A DNA stretch of 57,657 nucleotides from a virus. A program made the position numbers and the translations under genes. This document shows, piece by piece, positions 1-7,221 of the stretch. The notes below the pieces were generated by a model, which was given only the letters and a program-made list of their open reading frames with translations, searched no databases and had not been told where the DNA came from. The stretch is from the IMG/VR virus record IMGVR_UViG_3300003332_000022, positions 1-57,657 of that record; one strand, given 5' to 3'. Numbering within the stretch: position 1 is the first letter of the stretch; every line of letters begins with the position of its first letter.

Positions 1-973
1 TCGAGGTTTTAGCTACCAACATAAATTCTCTAATAAATAATATAGTATCTTTTTTTGATACCTTTTTATTGATTAGAGACAAGGCTGTTGATCTAATTTG
101 ATCGTGGAAGTTTTCAGCAGACATAATCTTTCTAATAGAAGCAGATATATCAAAATCTTTGCTTATGCTTCCATTATTCAAATTTACAAGATTCCCTTTA
201 TTTTCGTCACCTTTAGTAGTAATTGATTCTATGTCTGAAGGTTCCCAGTCAAGCAAGCTATTTCCCCTGTCTACATATCCTATAAATTCATTAGGATCTA
301 TAGGATCTATCCCACTTTCGATCACCCTTTTAGCGGTGTATACAGGTTGAACCGCTCTGTATATAGAGTAATCTACCAGGTTTTCACTGTTAGCTTTATT
401 CCAGGACTGAGCCCAGGACATCAGACTAACATTAGAGATAGGATTCTTTGGAGTAAAAAATAAATGGGCTTTTAGCTTTTTTGAGGTTAAGCCGAAAGAA
501 GCTGAAAATTGATATGTATAATCTGCTTGTGAAAACTCTATGGGCAGTTTATTTTCAATAAAACTTTCTATTGATTGTTTGCCGACTTTTACAAGATTAC
601 CCTCAGATTCTCGTTCATAGTTCATCATTAGAGGATAATCATCTATATCTATAGCAAACAAATCTACCATTCTATTTTCTATAGTTGGAGGCAATCCATC
701 TGGATGATCTTTCCTAGATCTTCTTAACATGTTAGACTTATCGATGTCTGGAAGAAACCCACCATGTATCATAAATACTTTTTTATTGGTTACAGTTTTT
801 AAAATTTCACTGAACTCTTTTAAATTTTCAACTTTTTGGGTTATTCCTCTAAAGTGCTTCATTAATGGATAGTCTTTTGATTTTACCCATTTCTCTGACT
901 CTTCATCATAATTAAAAGTCTTTGTTGGAAGATCTTTAATTAATGGCATTAAAAAGTTCACTTTAATCGACAT
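1..973 (-). CDS. Archaeo-eukaryotic-type primase, N-terminal half of primase-helicase (cut by window edge)
   Basis: The frame is open from ATG at 973 to the window edge, 324 codons with no stop. Residues around 110-120 read DLFAIDIDDYP, the hhhDxD metal-binding motif of AEP/PrimPol primases. A later KAHLFF segment fits the second, histidine-bearing motif, and DYSIYRAVQPVYTAKR fits the third-motif region where an Asp is followed by basic residues. AEP primases make RNA or DNA primers for replication. The segment ends in a helical stretch that normally links primase to helicase, and the helicase half lies at 55837-57657 at the opposite window end. Family call is from motifs; the join is inference. 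Confidence 0.8.
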   Translation of the reverse strand, partial: MSIKVNFLMPLIKDLPTKTFNYDEESEKWVKSKDYPLMKHFRGITQKVENLKEFSEILKTVTNKKVFMIHGGFLPDIDKSNMLRRSRKDHPDGLPPTIENRMVDLFAIDIDDYPLMMNYERESEGNLVKVGKQSIESFIENKLPIEFSQADYTYQFSASFGLTSKKLKAHLFFTPKNPISNVSLMSWAQSWNKANSENLVDYSIYRAVQPVYTAKRVIESGIDPIDPNEFIGYVDRGNSLLDWEPSDIESITTKGDENKGNLVNLNNGSISKDFDISASIRKIMSAENFHDQIRSTALSLINKKVSKKDTILFIREFMLVAKTS

Positions 974-991
974 CTTATTCCTGTTGTGAAA

Positions 992-1252
992 TTAATTAAA
1001 AAATCCTTCTTGATTGATCTTTTTCTTTTTACTAAAACCTTTGAACCTTTCTTCCCTTTTCTCCCCATTATCCCATTCAGTTGGATACCCTGTTACCTCT
1101 GTATTGCCATCTATAGAAAGTAATTTTATTGTTCCTCCATTCTTAAAATACTCATCTAAAAATGGCTTAATATCTTTGTGACTAGGATTAAACTTTGGCA
1201 ACTTTAGTTTTCTATCTGATACAGTAGATGGACTTGGATCAGGTCTTCTCAT
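992..1252 (-). CDS. Hypothetical protein, 86 aa
   Basis: Start overlaps the stop of the upstream glycosyltransferase gene as TAATG, so it is translationally coupled to it. The protein is hydrophilic and lysine-rich with no signal peptide or membrane segment. It contains a proline-rich N-terminus and a KKKK stretch near the C-terminus. I do not recognise a family. It is the last gene of the surface-modification cassette before the primase. Confidence 0.6.
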   Translation of the reverse strand: MRRPDPSPSTVSDRKLKLPKFNPSHKDIKPFLDEYFKNGGTIKLLSIDGNTEVTGYPTEWDNGEKREERFKGFSKKKKINQEGFFN

Positions 1253-1839
1253 TATAGCCTATGCTCCTTTTCGCCAAGGTGGCCTATTTGCTTAGACAGT
1301 TTTAAATCACAATAAACTTCATATCCGAATGTTCTTATATCTGCGCAAAAAGATAAATCTTCACCCCAGGTAGATTCTCCATCTTCGCTATAATCTATAT
1401 AAAAATAAGGCAAAGATAATTTATCAAATACTTCCATGTTTATTAAAGTAAATGCCATACCGATTCCTTCCACTTCTGTAACATTTCCAGCTATAGCATC
1501 CATTCTTGCCCCAACTATATTCTTTTCAATAACTGGGCCAGTCCCATCTTTCTTAGCGGCATTACATCCGATTATATCTTTGTCGTGATCAAGTAATCTT
1601 ATTAAAGCATCAGGTGGAAACCTCATATCTGAATCTATAAATAAGATATGGGTAAACCCTTTTTCCAAAGCATACTTAATACAATTATCTCTGGACAAAG
1701 GGAGCAAAGCCCCTTGAACATTAACATAACCTAATTGATATCTGGTACAAGTTGTTGCCACTAACTGAACTAAATCAGTAACGACATTAGCCCAGATATG
1801 GGTAGTAGAGGGTATAGCTATCAAAATTTTTTTGTTCAT
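1252..1839 (-). CDS. Glycosyltransferase, GT-A fold (GT2-like)
   Basis: 195 aa. The N-terminus KKILIAIPST opens a Rossmann-like beta strand; FIDSDMRFPPDAL holds the DxD metal/nucleotide-sugar motif; WGEDLSFCADIRTFGYEV is the acceptor/catalytic ED region common in phage GT-A enzymes. It would transfer a sugar from a nucleotide donor to a glycan or protein. The start overlaps the upstream sulfotransferase stop by 4 nt. It sits in a compact cassette with two sulfotransferases and an APS-kinase-like protein, so its acceptor may later be sulfated (inference). Donor and acceptor cannot be read from sequence. Confidence 0.82.
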   Translation of the reverse strand: MNKKILIAIPSTTHIWANVVTDLVQLVATTCTRYQLGYVNVQGALLPLSRDNCIKYALEKGFTHILFIDSDMRFPPDALIRLLDHDKDIIGCNAAKKDGTGPVIEKNIVGARMDAIAGNVTEVEGIGMAFTLINMEVFDKLSLPYFYIDYSEDGESTWGEDLSFCADIRTFGYEVYCDLKLSKQIGHLGEKEHRL

Positions 1840-2339
1840 GTTAATCCTTGAGAAGTTAAAAAATTAAGAATCCGCTTATTATATTCTTTTGCCAAAAATA
1901 TTCCTTCCCTTATTGACATATTATTCCTTTTAAATAAGGACTCGGCAACCTGTAATGGCTCCCTAAAGTTACAAATATAATGAGGATTGATTAAATAAGG
2001 AAGGTATAAATCTATTGTTAAGACTGTTCTTGGATCTTTCCAACCCCAGAGAATGCCTCTATCATTCTTGTATTCAACAAGATTCTTAATTTCTTGCTTA
2101 AGTTCCTCCCCAACAGAAAGTATTCTTGATGGATGAGGAGGATTATACCAAGTTCCACCTGCCTCTTTTAAGATCTTTTCATTCATATAATAGAAATCAA
2201 GATCTTCCCAGTTACCATTAGGTTGGTCACTAACAGGTCTATATCCAGATCCCATATCTATTATATGAGACAAAGCACCAGCTGTCAAACTAGTAGCGGA
2301 TCTGTGCATCCCCAATACTACAAATGTTTTAATCTTCAT
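1836..2339 (-). CDS. Sulfotransferase family protein
   Basis: I chose the ATG at 2339 (167 aa) because residues 9-16, GMHRSATS, are then the usual N-terminal PAPS 5'-phosphosulfate loop; a longer frame to 2450 would overlap the kinase gene by 120 nt. WGWKDPRT and FREPLQVAESL match the 3'-phosphate-binding region (R and S). The family moves sulfate from PAPS to hydroxyl or amine groups. The loop has Ala where RSGTS is usual, a mild deviation. The gene overlaps the APS-kinase-like gene by 11 nt, so donor synthesis and use appear co-translated. Confidence 0.82.
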   Translation of the reverse strand: MKIKTFVVLGMHRSATSLTAGALSHIIDMGSGYRPVSDQPNGNWEDLDFYYMNEKILKEAGGTWYNPPHPSRILSVGEELKQEIKNLVEYKNDRGILWGWKDPRTVLTIDLYLPYLINPHYICNFREPLQVAESLFKRNNMSIREGIFLAKEYNKRILNFLTSQGLT

Positions 2340-2658
2340 ATTTTGTACCAGGCCAAAGTTTGCCAAAGGGCATTTGGATTTCAATGCAACCCTTTTCAAA
2401 TCCTTTCTGCAAAAAACCTCTATAGCTTTTATTGGGGCTAACACAGGCAATTACTACATTAAAACCTTGTTTATCTAATAAAATTGCTAAGTCTACCAAT
2501 CTCTTTTGATTTCTTTGTCTACCATCAACTTTAAAAGTATCTGGGAATATTTTCCTAATATCATCCCCATCTAAAACAATCCCATTAATCTGTTTGGCTA
2601 TTTTATAAGCCAGGGTTGTTTTACCTGAATTTGGCTTACCTGTTATCCAATAAATCAA
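2329..2658 (-). CDS. APS-kinase-like P-loop kinase (CysC-type), short form
   Basis: 109 aa. ITGKPNSGKTTLA at residues 5-17 is a Walker A loop; VLDGDDIRK is the LDGDxxR signature of adenylylsulfate kinases; the Arg/Asn-rich helix and VVIACVSP follow the family order. APS kinase phosphorylates adenosine 5'-phosphosulfate to PAPS, the donor used by the neighbouring sulfotransferases. It is shorter than usual (cellular CysC is roughly 175-200 aa) and lacks the C-terminal lid region, so it could be minimal, truncated, or act on another small substrate. It overlaps both neighbours by a few bases. Confidence 0.72.
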   Translation of the reverse strand: MIYWITGKPNSGKTTLAYKIAKQINGIVLDGDDIRKIFPDTFKVDGRQRNQKRLVDLAILLDKQGFNVVIACVSPNKSYRGFLQKGFEKGCIEIQMPFGKLWPGTKYED

Positions 2659-3200
2659 TCTAACCTCCTTATATTATTATACTTTAGCTGATTAGTAAAC
2701 CACTTTTTATTATCTTCTTGGTTATGCGCAGGGTGATCAAACTTCCCATCTATAAAATAATAATCATTTTTAGATTCATAAAAGTCAAAACCAGCAACAT
2801 ATATCTCTGTAAATCTTTCTTGACACAGACAAGCCATAATCATTAACATACCCATATTCGGTGCAGAATTAAATTTGCCAAAAATAGTTTTTATATTTGA
2901 ACTAGGCAATACATAATCTGGATCTCTTTTAAATTTATTTATAGCTAATAGAATAAAATTTGGATGTACCAGCCATAACTCTTTAGATTTTGAGGCATAC
3001 TTAGCCACGTCATACATAGGTTCACACCTATCGTGCTTAAGCCTATGAGTAGGATTAGGCCAGCTAGACCAGGCATCGCAGAAAGGAAATTCAGTAGTAG
3101 AAATAAAACCATTCATTCTAATCACAAAATAATCTGTGAAATTTTTGCCTTTTGTTTCTTCAATAAAACACAGAGCATTACCACAAACTAGTGCTTTCAA
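2655..3200 (-). CDS. Sialyltransferase-like glycosyltransferase (GT42/GT29-like)
   Basis: The likely start is TTG at 3200: GGAGG lies 5 nt upstream and the protein then begins KALVCGNA, like the GNGPS opening of GT42 enzymes; ATG 3212 and GTG 3233 are in-frame alternatives. A central DYFVIRMNGF fits the xxVxRxN strand of sialyltransferases. The C-terminal stretch SAPNMGMLMIMACLC and EIYVAGFDFY fits the TSG...A...G...I.L.G.DFY motif, with a later H before the end. The family transfers sialic acid or a related sugar from a CMP donor. The start lies inside the small upstream ORF at 3178-3345. Confidence 0.62.
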   Translation of the reverse strand: MKALVCGNALCFIEETKGKNFTDYFVIRMNGFISTTEFPFCDAWSSWPNPTHRLKHDRCEPMYDVAKYASKSKELWLVHPNFILLAINKFKRDPDYVLPSSNIKTIFGKFNSAPNMGMLMIMACLCQERFTEIYVAGFDFYESKNDYYFIDGKFDHPAHNQEDNKKWFTNQLKYNNIRRLD

Positions 3201-3345
3201 TTTTACCTCCATTTGTTTCCCATTGGAATCCACAGTCTTTACAAATATAGAATGAGAAGTCCATTACTGTACTTCTATAAAATTTTTTATGAAAGCATGT
3301 TTCTTTTTTTGATTCATTTCGTTCTTTTTTCTCAGCTTTAGTCAT
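3178..3345 (-). CDS. Small putative zinc-binding protein, 55 aa
   Basis: ATG at 3345 overlaps the stop of the upstream sulfotransferase by 8 nt, the tight packing seen throughout this cassette. The product has CFH near residue 17 and ICKDCGF near residue 34, a plausible four-ligand zinc site, and a basic N-terminus. Its 3' end overlaps the start of the glycosyltransferase gene by about 23 nt. Codon use is like its neighbours. Function unknown; a similar C..H/C..C layout occurs in the small protein at 55592-55783. Confidence 0.5.
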   Translation of the reverse strand: MTKAEKKERNESKKETCFHKKFYRSTVMDFSFYICKDCGFQWETNGGKIESTSLW

Positions 3346-3922
3346 AATAACCAAACTCCTTCATAATGTTATAAACTTCCCTTGGAAACTCTTTATGTGG
3401 CTTAGTCTTCCAAGCGCTACACCTAACAGGCTTATAGTTATGTCCAGTTATATCGAGAACAGGATCTAATTCAAGATAACCTGATATCCAATTTATATAC
3501 CCTGGAACATTTTCAACTATATCTTCATACCAGATAAAAAGGCAATCTAGTTCTTTATTAATAAGCCCACCCATCAACTCTATATACATTTCAACAGGAT
3601 CTTCCTTAATTAACTTCCAATATTTTGACCTAAAAATGTCTCTAGGATCTCGAAGGCAAAAAATTATCTTATCAGTATTATTCCTCAATGTACCCCAGCG
3701 CTCTAAGTATGGTCGAGTAGTTTTATCGCCCGTATATATAGGATCTTTTTTAACCATCGATAAAGCGTTGTTTCTAGCTTCCCATTTACGTCTTTTATTA
3801 GGATTTCGACTAATGAAACTCCGCTTCTCATAAGTGATACTTATTCTAGGATCAATATTTAATAGGTCAGTTAGGGCAGTTGTTCCACTTCGACTGAATC
3901 CAGTTATTGCTAGTTTCTTCAT
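3338..3922 (-). CDS. Sulfotransferase family protein
   Basis: ATG at 3922 forms TAATG with the upstream stop and gives MKKLAITGFSRSGTT, placing the PAPS 5'-phosphosulfate loop (SRSGTT) at residues 9-14. FCLRDPRDIFRS near residue 90-100 is the 3'-phosphate-binding motif (RDPRD...S). About 194 aa, shorter than typical cytosolic sulfotransferases (about 250-300 aa) but normal for phage forms. It is the second sulfotransferase in the cassette, so at least two acceptor sites are possible (inference). Confidence 0.85.
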   Translation of the reverse strand: MKKLAITGFSRSGTTALTDLLNIDPRISITYEKRSFISRNPNKRRKWEARNNALSMVKKDPIYTGDKTTRPYLERWGTLRNNTDKIIFCLRDPRDIFRSKYWKLIKEDPVEMYIELMGGLINKELDCLFIWYEDIVENVPGYINWISGYLELDPVLDITGHNYKPVRCSAWKTKPHKEFPREVYNIMKEFGYYD

Positions 3923-4500
3923 TATACCCACCCATTTCTTTTGCGTTTATAATATAAGGATCTATCTGAATTAAATACTTCTTTTGAATACACTCTTTTG
4001 TAATCTTTGTCTGGTTCAACATTGGTATCTAATAGCGGATGGTTGTGCAGGACTATGGATGATGGAGAGTAATAGAATTTATTTTGTTCTATGGCTCTAT
4101 CCATTAATTCTCTATCGCAGAAGCAGTGTTGATAGCCTGTATGGAAAAATTCTCCACCTAAAGAATCTAGCATATCTCTTGAAGCAAGCCAGTGAGTTGG
4201 AAGAGTCCTTCCAGTCTTATCATTTAGGCCAACTAAGCCTGATTCATTTGTAAAATAATACACATCTATAAAAGCATTTAATAGGAAGTCTTTTTGAGGA
4301 TCTGTATCATCTCCTATAAAACAAATATAGTCACCTTTGGATTTATCAACTAATTTCTTTAACATCTTAGGACAACCAATTCTATCTTTATCCTCTTCAG
4401 CTAATATTTCAATATCTGCTATTCCTGAATTTTTCCTTATTTTATTAATCAAGCTAAGCATATTTTGAGGTCTGATAAAAGGTATACAGATTGATATCAT
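3922..4500 (-). CDS. Glycosyltransferase family 2-like protein
   Basis: 192 aa. MISICIPFIRP opens the nucleotide-binding Rossmann half, and YICFIGDDTDPQ near residue 60 supplies the DDxD-type metal motif of GT2 enzymes. A later DRELMDRAIEQ and HNHPLLD fit the acceptor side. It probably adds a sugar to a phage or host surface component, cytoplasmic. Its stop overlaps the sulfotransferase start and its own start overlaps the upstream stop by 4 nt, so the whole block is one transcript. Confidence 0.78.
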   Translation of the reverse strand: MISICIPFIRPQNMLSLINKIRKNSGIADIEILAEEDKDRIGCPKMLKKLVDKSKGDYICFIGDDTDPQKDFLLNAFIDVYYFTNESGLVGLNDKTGRTLPTHWLASRDMLDSLGGEFFHTGYQHCFCDRELMDRAIEQNKFYYSPSSIVLHNHPLLDTNVEPDKDYKRVYSKEVFNSDRSLYYKRKRNGWV

Positions 4501-4799
4501 TTATTTTCCTTTAGTTGGTCTTGTGCAAAATCCCAGACCTCACAGAAAGCATTATATTTTATATATCCAAAATCGAGATCGCCATTCGCGTGCAGTTTCC
4601 AAGCTTCTTCTCTTGTTATTGGTTTAGAATTAATCTCTTTAAGCCAGCCTATTGGGATTGATGTAAATTTTATTTCTGCAAAATTATTTACAGTAATTGA
4701 CTCATTTGCCGATATTTCATCTTTAAAACCAAAAAGCATATTTGCTAAAAGCGCATCTTCTTTGTTTATCATTTCTGGAATAATTATCTTATATTTCAT
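4497..4799 (-). CDS. Hypothetical protein, about 100 aa
   Basis: The ATG at 4799 is preferred over 4820 because GGGAGG lies 7 nt upstream and it forms an ATGA overlap with the preceding stop. The protein begins with an alternating hydrophobic strand (MKYKIIIPEM), has a DLDFGY segment and a Trp-containing helix near the end. I see no catalytic motif, signal or membrane segment. Position suggests an accessory gene upstream of the modification cassette. Confidence 0.62.
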   Translation of the reverse strand: MKYKIIIPEMINKEDALLANMLFGFKDEISANESITVNNFAEIKFTSIPIGWLKEINSKPITREEAWKLHANGDLDFGYIKYNAFCEVWDFAQDQLKENK

Positions 4800-5050
4800 C
4801 TCAAATCCTCCCTTATCCAATCAGCAAAAGATTTATTATCAGGGCACCAAGCCTTGATATATTTTTCTTCTTTATATTCTTTAATAGTTTTAATCATCTT
4901 AGTAACACAATCTGGACAGACAGCGTTTGATCCAAATAAGAACCCACCGCTAATATTAGAATTGGTATAGTCCTTATTACATAAATCGCAAAGAACAGAG
5001 TCTCCACAATCTATGGTGATTACCTCAAAGTCTTTAAATGGATCTGTCAT
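4796..5050 (-). CDS. Small protein with two CxxC motifs, 84 aa
   Basis: AAGGAG lies upstream of ATG 5050. The sequence has CDLC around residue 21 and CPDC around residue 45, a treble-clef or zinc-ribbon-like spacing, followed by a Lys-rich helix and a C-terminal Trp-containing helix. Such small zinc proteins are frequent in phage early regions and may bind nucleic acid or host proteins, but no specific role can be assigned. Overlaps both neighbours by 4 nt. Confidence 0.65.
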   Translation of the reverse strand: MTDPFKDFEVITIDCGDSVLCDLCNKDYTNSNISGGFLFGSNAVCPDCVTKMIKTIKEYKEEKYIKAWCPDNKSFADWIREDLR

Positions 5051-5352
5051 GTATTCTCCTTTTCTAATATTAATTTCAAATCATCAGCTTCAAGGCTTTC
5101 AAAAGTCCCAATAACATCTTTTAGCGCAGCTTCAAGCTTAGCAATCCTTAAATCTTTTGGATCAATTTCCTCTTCAACTTCTAAATAATAATCCGCTTTT
5201 GCTTGATACCATCCATCTTTATAATTAGAGAAGTATGATTGAAAGTTAAAAGTATTTTCTTTGAATGGATGACAATCTTTAGGATTAAGATCATTACGGA
5301 AATCTTCCCTGCCCATCTTTCTTAGTTTGGATGGGGTGTAGTTATTAGCCAT
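5047..5352 (-). CDS. Hypothetical protein with C-terminal coiled coil, 101 aa
   Basis: Starts in a 1-nt overlap with the upstream stop. The N-terminal half is basic and aromatic (FQSYFSNYKDGWYQAK); the C-terminal third, beginning near DPKDLRIAKLEAAL, has heptad-like Leu/Ala spacing typical of the short coiled coils that end many phage accessory proteins. No enzymatic motif. Part of a string of overlapping small minus-strand genes. Confidence 0.6.
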   Translation of the reverse strand: MANNYTPSKLRKMGREDFRNDLNPKDCHPFKENTFNFQSYFSNYKDGWYQAKADYYLEVEEEIDPKDLRIAKLEAALKDVIGTFESLEADDLKLILEKENT

Positions 5353-5582
5353 TATAAATCCTTTTTGGTTTTAACATCAGAAACTAAACTAAGCGGTTTA
5401 ATCATCTTTGGATCATATCCTTTTTCTTTTAGAATATTTTTCCCAGTTTGCTCGTACATCCTTAATCCACCATTCCCTTTTTGGTATCCTATCTCTGCTC
5501 CATCTATATATACTGTTACAGAATGTTCAGAATTACCTGAATAATCAGAGAACCAACGTTTTCCGTGAAATACTATTTGCAT
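5352..5582 (-). CDS. Hypothetical protein, 76 aa
   Basis: A small protein with beta-rich N-terminus (IVFHGKRWFSDY, HSVTVYIDG) and a glycine-containing turn GYQKGNGG, then a Lys-rich end. I do not recognise a family; there are no cysteines and no membrane segment. It sits 14 nt after the preceding gene and overlaps the next start by 1 nt, so it belongs to the same transcript. Confidence 0.55.
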   Translation of the reverse strand: MQIVFHGKRWFSDYSGNSEHSVTVYIDGAEIGYQKGNGGLRMYEQTGKNILKEKGYDPKMIKPLSLVSDVKTKKDL

Positions 5583-5596
5583 TTATATCCTTTTGT

Positions 5597-5803
5597 TTAT
5601 CTTCCTAGTTCCTGTAGCTCTCGTGATATTCCCCAGAGTTGATCAGCCTTTTCTTGAAATGAAGATTCATCATAAGCTAATGCCATATTTTTAAATAATC
5701 TTTCTTTGTTTTTAAACTTCATTGAAATAATTTCTGCTTTCAGAGCCTCGATTTGTGCAATTAAAGAATAAATTATAGCGAGTGTAGCTGTATCAAATGT
5801 CAT
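5597..5803 (-). CDS. Hypothetical helical protein, 68 aa
   Basis: The product is almost entirely predicted helix: an apolar N-terminal helix (ATLAIIYSLIAQIEALKAEI) then a charged amphipathic helix ending LQELGR. It could be a small coiled-coil or membrane-peripheral protein. GAGGAG lies just upstream of ATG 5803, which overlaps the stop of the preceding small gene as TAATG. Confidence 0.5.
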   Translation of the reverse strand: MTFDTATLAIIYSLIAQIEALKAEIISMKFKNKERLFKNMALAYDESSFQEKADQLWGISRELQELGR

Positions 5804-5931
5804 TACATCTCCTCAAAAAACATTCTAATAAATAGACATGTAGAATAAATCTCGCTTCTTGAATAGAAGTTCCATTGGTCGCAATATGGAGGATTGTATC
5901 TACATATAGGTTTGAATTCATTTATCGCCAC
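5803..5931 (-). CDS. Small Cys-containing protein, 42 aa (GTG start)
   Basis: Read from GTG 5931 (GAGG just upstream), the product contains FKPICRYNPPYCDQW and a C-terminal hydrophobic FIRMFFEEM. Its TAA overlaps the next gene's ATG as TAATG, the coupling used elsewhere here. An alternative frame from ATG 5921 (45 aa) overlaps the DUF1566 stop as ATGA but runs past the next start. I prefer the GTG frame from composition and coupling; moderate to low certainty. Confidence 0.4.
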   Translation of the reverse strand: MAINEFKPICRYNPPYCDQWNFYSRSEIYSTCLFIRMFFEEM

Positions 5932-6331
5932 CTCGAACGCAACGGACATACATGTTACCTGTCTTATAGTTATGGTTCACAACGCCGTTGTAGAAGTACA
6001 CATACCATGCGTAGCTAGTATAGCTAGCGTAGGTAGTAGACGACCAATAGTACGAAGAAACACATTTAAGACTATTAGTTTTACAACAATGATCATATTT
6101 TGAATGATCAACTAAGGTCAACAATTCTGTTATTGTTGGCAATCTCCATCCCTCACCTAAAGAGGTGGCGTATTCTATAGCATCATTCCAGGTCATCTTT
6201 GGTTTTGTTACTACTTCCCACTCTAAATTAGTTTCAAGATCAACCCATGTTTTCTTTTTAATTGTCCCAGATAATCTTCGTTGTAACTCGTCATACATTT
6301 CTTTAGTTGAATAATCTTTAAGTGTTGTCAT
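5918..6331 (-). CDS. DUF1566 (Lcl C-terminal-like) lectin-fold protein
   Basis: 137 aa. TWNDAIEYATSLGEGWRLPTITEL is the conserved core of DUF1566, a C-type-lectin/formylglycine-enzyme-like fold, and YVRCVRG is its usual C-terminus. Members serve as ligand-binding proteins, and some are targets of diversity-generating retroelements. The last 45 residues are dominated by Tyr, Ser, Asn and Thr, and use C-ending codons (TAC, AGC, AAC, GGC) unlike the AT-rich remainder of the gene. No signal peptide; it probably acts as a virion or host-interaction protein (inference). No reverse transcriptase is present in the window. Confidence 0.8.
   Translation of the reverse strand: MTTLKDYSTKEMYDELQRRLSGTIKKKTWVDLETNLEWEVVTKPKMTWNDAIEYATSLGEGWRLPTITELLTLVDHSKYDHCCKTNSLKCVSSYYWSSTTYASYTSYAWYVYFYNGVVNHNYKTGNMYVRCVRGGDK
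5935..6057 (-). other. Candidate variable region of the DUF1566 gene
   Basis: This 3' segment of the DUF1566 gene has a sharp rise in C/G at codon third positions: TAC four times, AGC twice, AAC three times, plus TTC and GGC. It encodes surface-type residues at the positions that vary in DUF1566 variable regions (AAY-derived NNC codons). The shift begins near 6057, where upstream codons return to AT-rich forms. It resembles a diversified cassette, but I found no template repeat. Confidence 0.45.
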
Positions 6332-6699
6332 AATTTTAAATTCTCTGGTTTAATATAATCATTTTCAATAAGCCAGATCAATGCTTCACATCTCGCTTGA
6401 GCTTCTGTGAATTTATAATTAAATGTTTTTAATTCTTTTAAATGGTTACCTTTTGTTAGTTGCCAGTAACCTACAGAGTTGATCCAAACTTTGTAACCTT
6501 TTAATAATACCCCGAGTTCTGCAACATCGGGAGCAGGATAAAATGCTGGAAATTCTTTATGGCATCCATTATAAACTTTATTTAAATACCACTCCTTATG
6601 TGTATTCTCTGTCCAATGGTACTCAGTTTTTAAAACAATATCTAATTCAACAAGTTTTTTAGCTTGCTCAAGTGTACAAACTTTATCTTCTTGTTTCAT
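6328..6699 (-). CDS. Hypothetical protein, about 123 aa
   Basis: ATG 6699 is chosen over the longer frame from 6729 because GGAG lies 5 nt upstream. The protein has a Trp/Tyr-rich centre (TEYHWTENTHKEWYLNK) and a C-terminal helix (EAQARCEALIWLIENDY). Similar short ligand-like proteins are common in phage early regions, but I cannot name the family. The 3' end overlaps the DUF1566 start by 4 nt. Confidence 0.6.
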   Translation of the reverse strand: MKQEDKVCTLEQAKKLVELDIVLKTEYHWTENTHKEWYLNKVYNGCHKEFPAFYPAPDVAELGVLLKGYKVWINSVGYWQLTKGNHLKELKTFNYKFTEAQARCEALIWLIENDYIKPENLKL

Positions 6700-6700
6700 G

Positions 6701-7015
6701 TTATCTCCAACTATCTCTAATAAAAGCAATATATTTTAAAGTTTCCGCTTTAGTAGGAATAGCCCTTAACCTATCATAGGCAGAATCAGGATTATAACAA
6801 GCATCGTTGTTAATAGGACATTGCTCACAGGAAAGTTCATTATCTACCATCCACTCACAAGCGGGAAAATCTATCTCTGAAGTATTAAAGACATCTTTTA
6901 ATAATACATCGAAGTCCTCTTGAAAGTACATCATATTAAATAAACCGTCTGATCTTAAAGATACATTATCATATAGCTTTTGCCAAAATTCGATATGTGC
7001 GGTTTGGTAGTTCAC
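6701..7015 (-). CDS. Hypothetical Cys-rich protein, 104 aa (GTG start)
   Basis: GTG 7015 is preceded by a perfect GGAGG with 5-nt spacing. The centre carries a cluster CEWMVDNELSCEQCPINNDAC, four cysteines that may bind metal or form an Fe-S or zinc site. The rest is helical with Phe/Tyr-rich N-terminus. No known function. It is the first gene after the promoter at 7045-7073, so it heads this accessory transcript. Confidence 0.62.
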   Translation of the reverse strand: MNYQTAHIEFWQKLYDNVSLRSDGLFNMMYFQEDFDVLLKDVFNTSEIDFPACEWMVDNELSCEQCPINNDACYNPDSAYDRLRAIPTKAETLKYIAFIRDSWR

Positions 7016-7044
7016 TTTTACCTCCTTTAATATTATATAATAAG

Positions 7045-7073
7045 ACTATATAGGTTTAAAAGTAATCCGTAAA
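7045..7073 (-). promoter_or_regulatory. Promoter (TTTACG-N17-TATAGT)
   Basis: On the minus strand the -35 is at 7073-7068 and the -10 TATAGT at 7050-7045 with exactly 17 bp between. The spacer ends AAACCTA, as in the promoter at 53286-53314. Start of transcription would be near 7038, about 23 nt before the GTG of the gene at 7015. Confidence 0.6.
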
Positions 7074-7090
7074 GGATAAAATAGATGTAT

Positions 7091-7213
7091 TTAATCTTTA
7101 GCCATATAACTGCTTACTTCAATATTATCAAACCTATCCAGCTCTTTTTTACAAGATCTTGTTATCCAGCAGATAGAGAAAATAAGGAATGCTATTATAA
7201 TTAGTTGTTTCAT
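7091..7213 (-). CDS. Single-span membrane peptide, 40 aa
   Basis: From ATG 7213 (AAGGAT upstream) the product begins MKQLIIIAFLIFSICWI, a strong hydrophobic segment, followed by RSCKKELDRFD, a charged cytoplasmic or periplasmic tail. The Cys at 21 could be a lipobox-like residue but lacks the L-[AS]-[GA]-C pattern. Small membrane peptides of this sort can be host-takeover or lysis-timing factors; no family recognised. Confidence 0.5.
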   Translation of the reverse strand: MKQLIIIAFLIFSICWITRSCKKELDRFDNIEVSSYMAKD

Positions 7214-7221
7214 TTTATCCT

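Noticed and set aside
2340-2450. 37-residue N-terminal extension of the sulfotransferase
   Set aside because: It would overlap the kinase gene deeply and would displace the PAPS loop from its usual N-terminal position.
5935-6331. Complete diversity-generating retroelement
   Set aside because: No reverse transcriptase, accessory protein or template repeat seen in the window; only a variable-region-like sequence.
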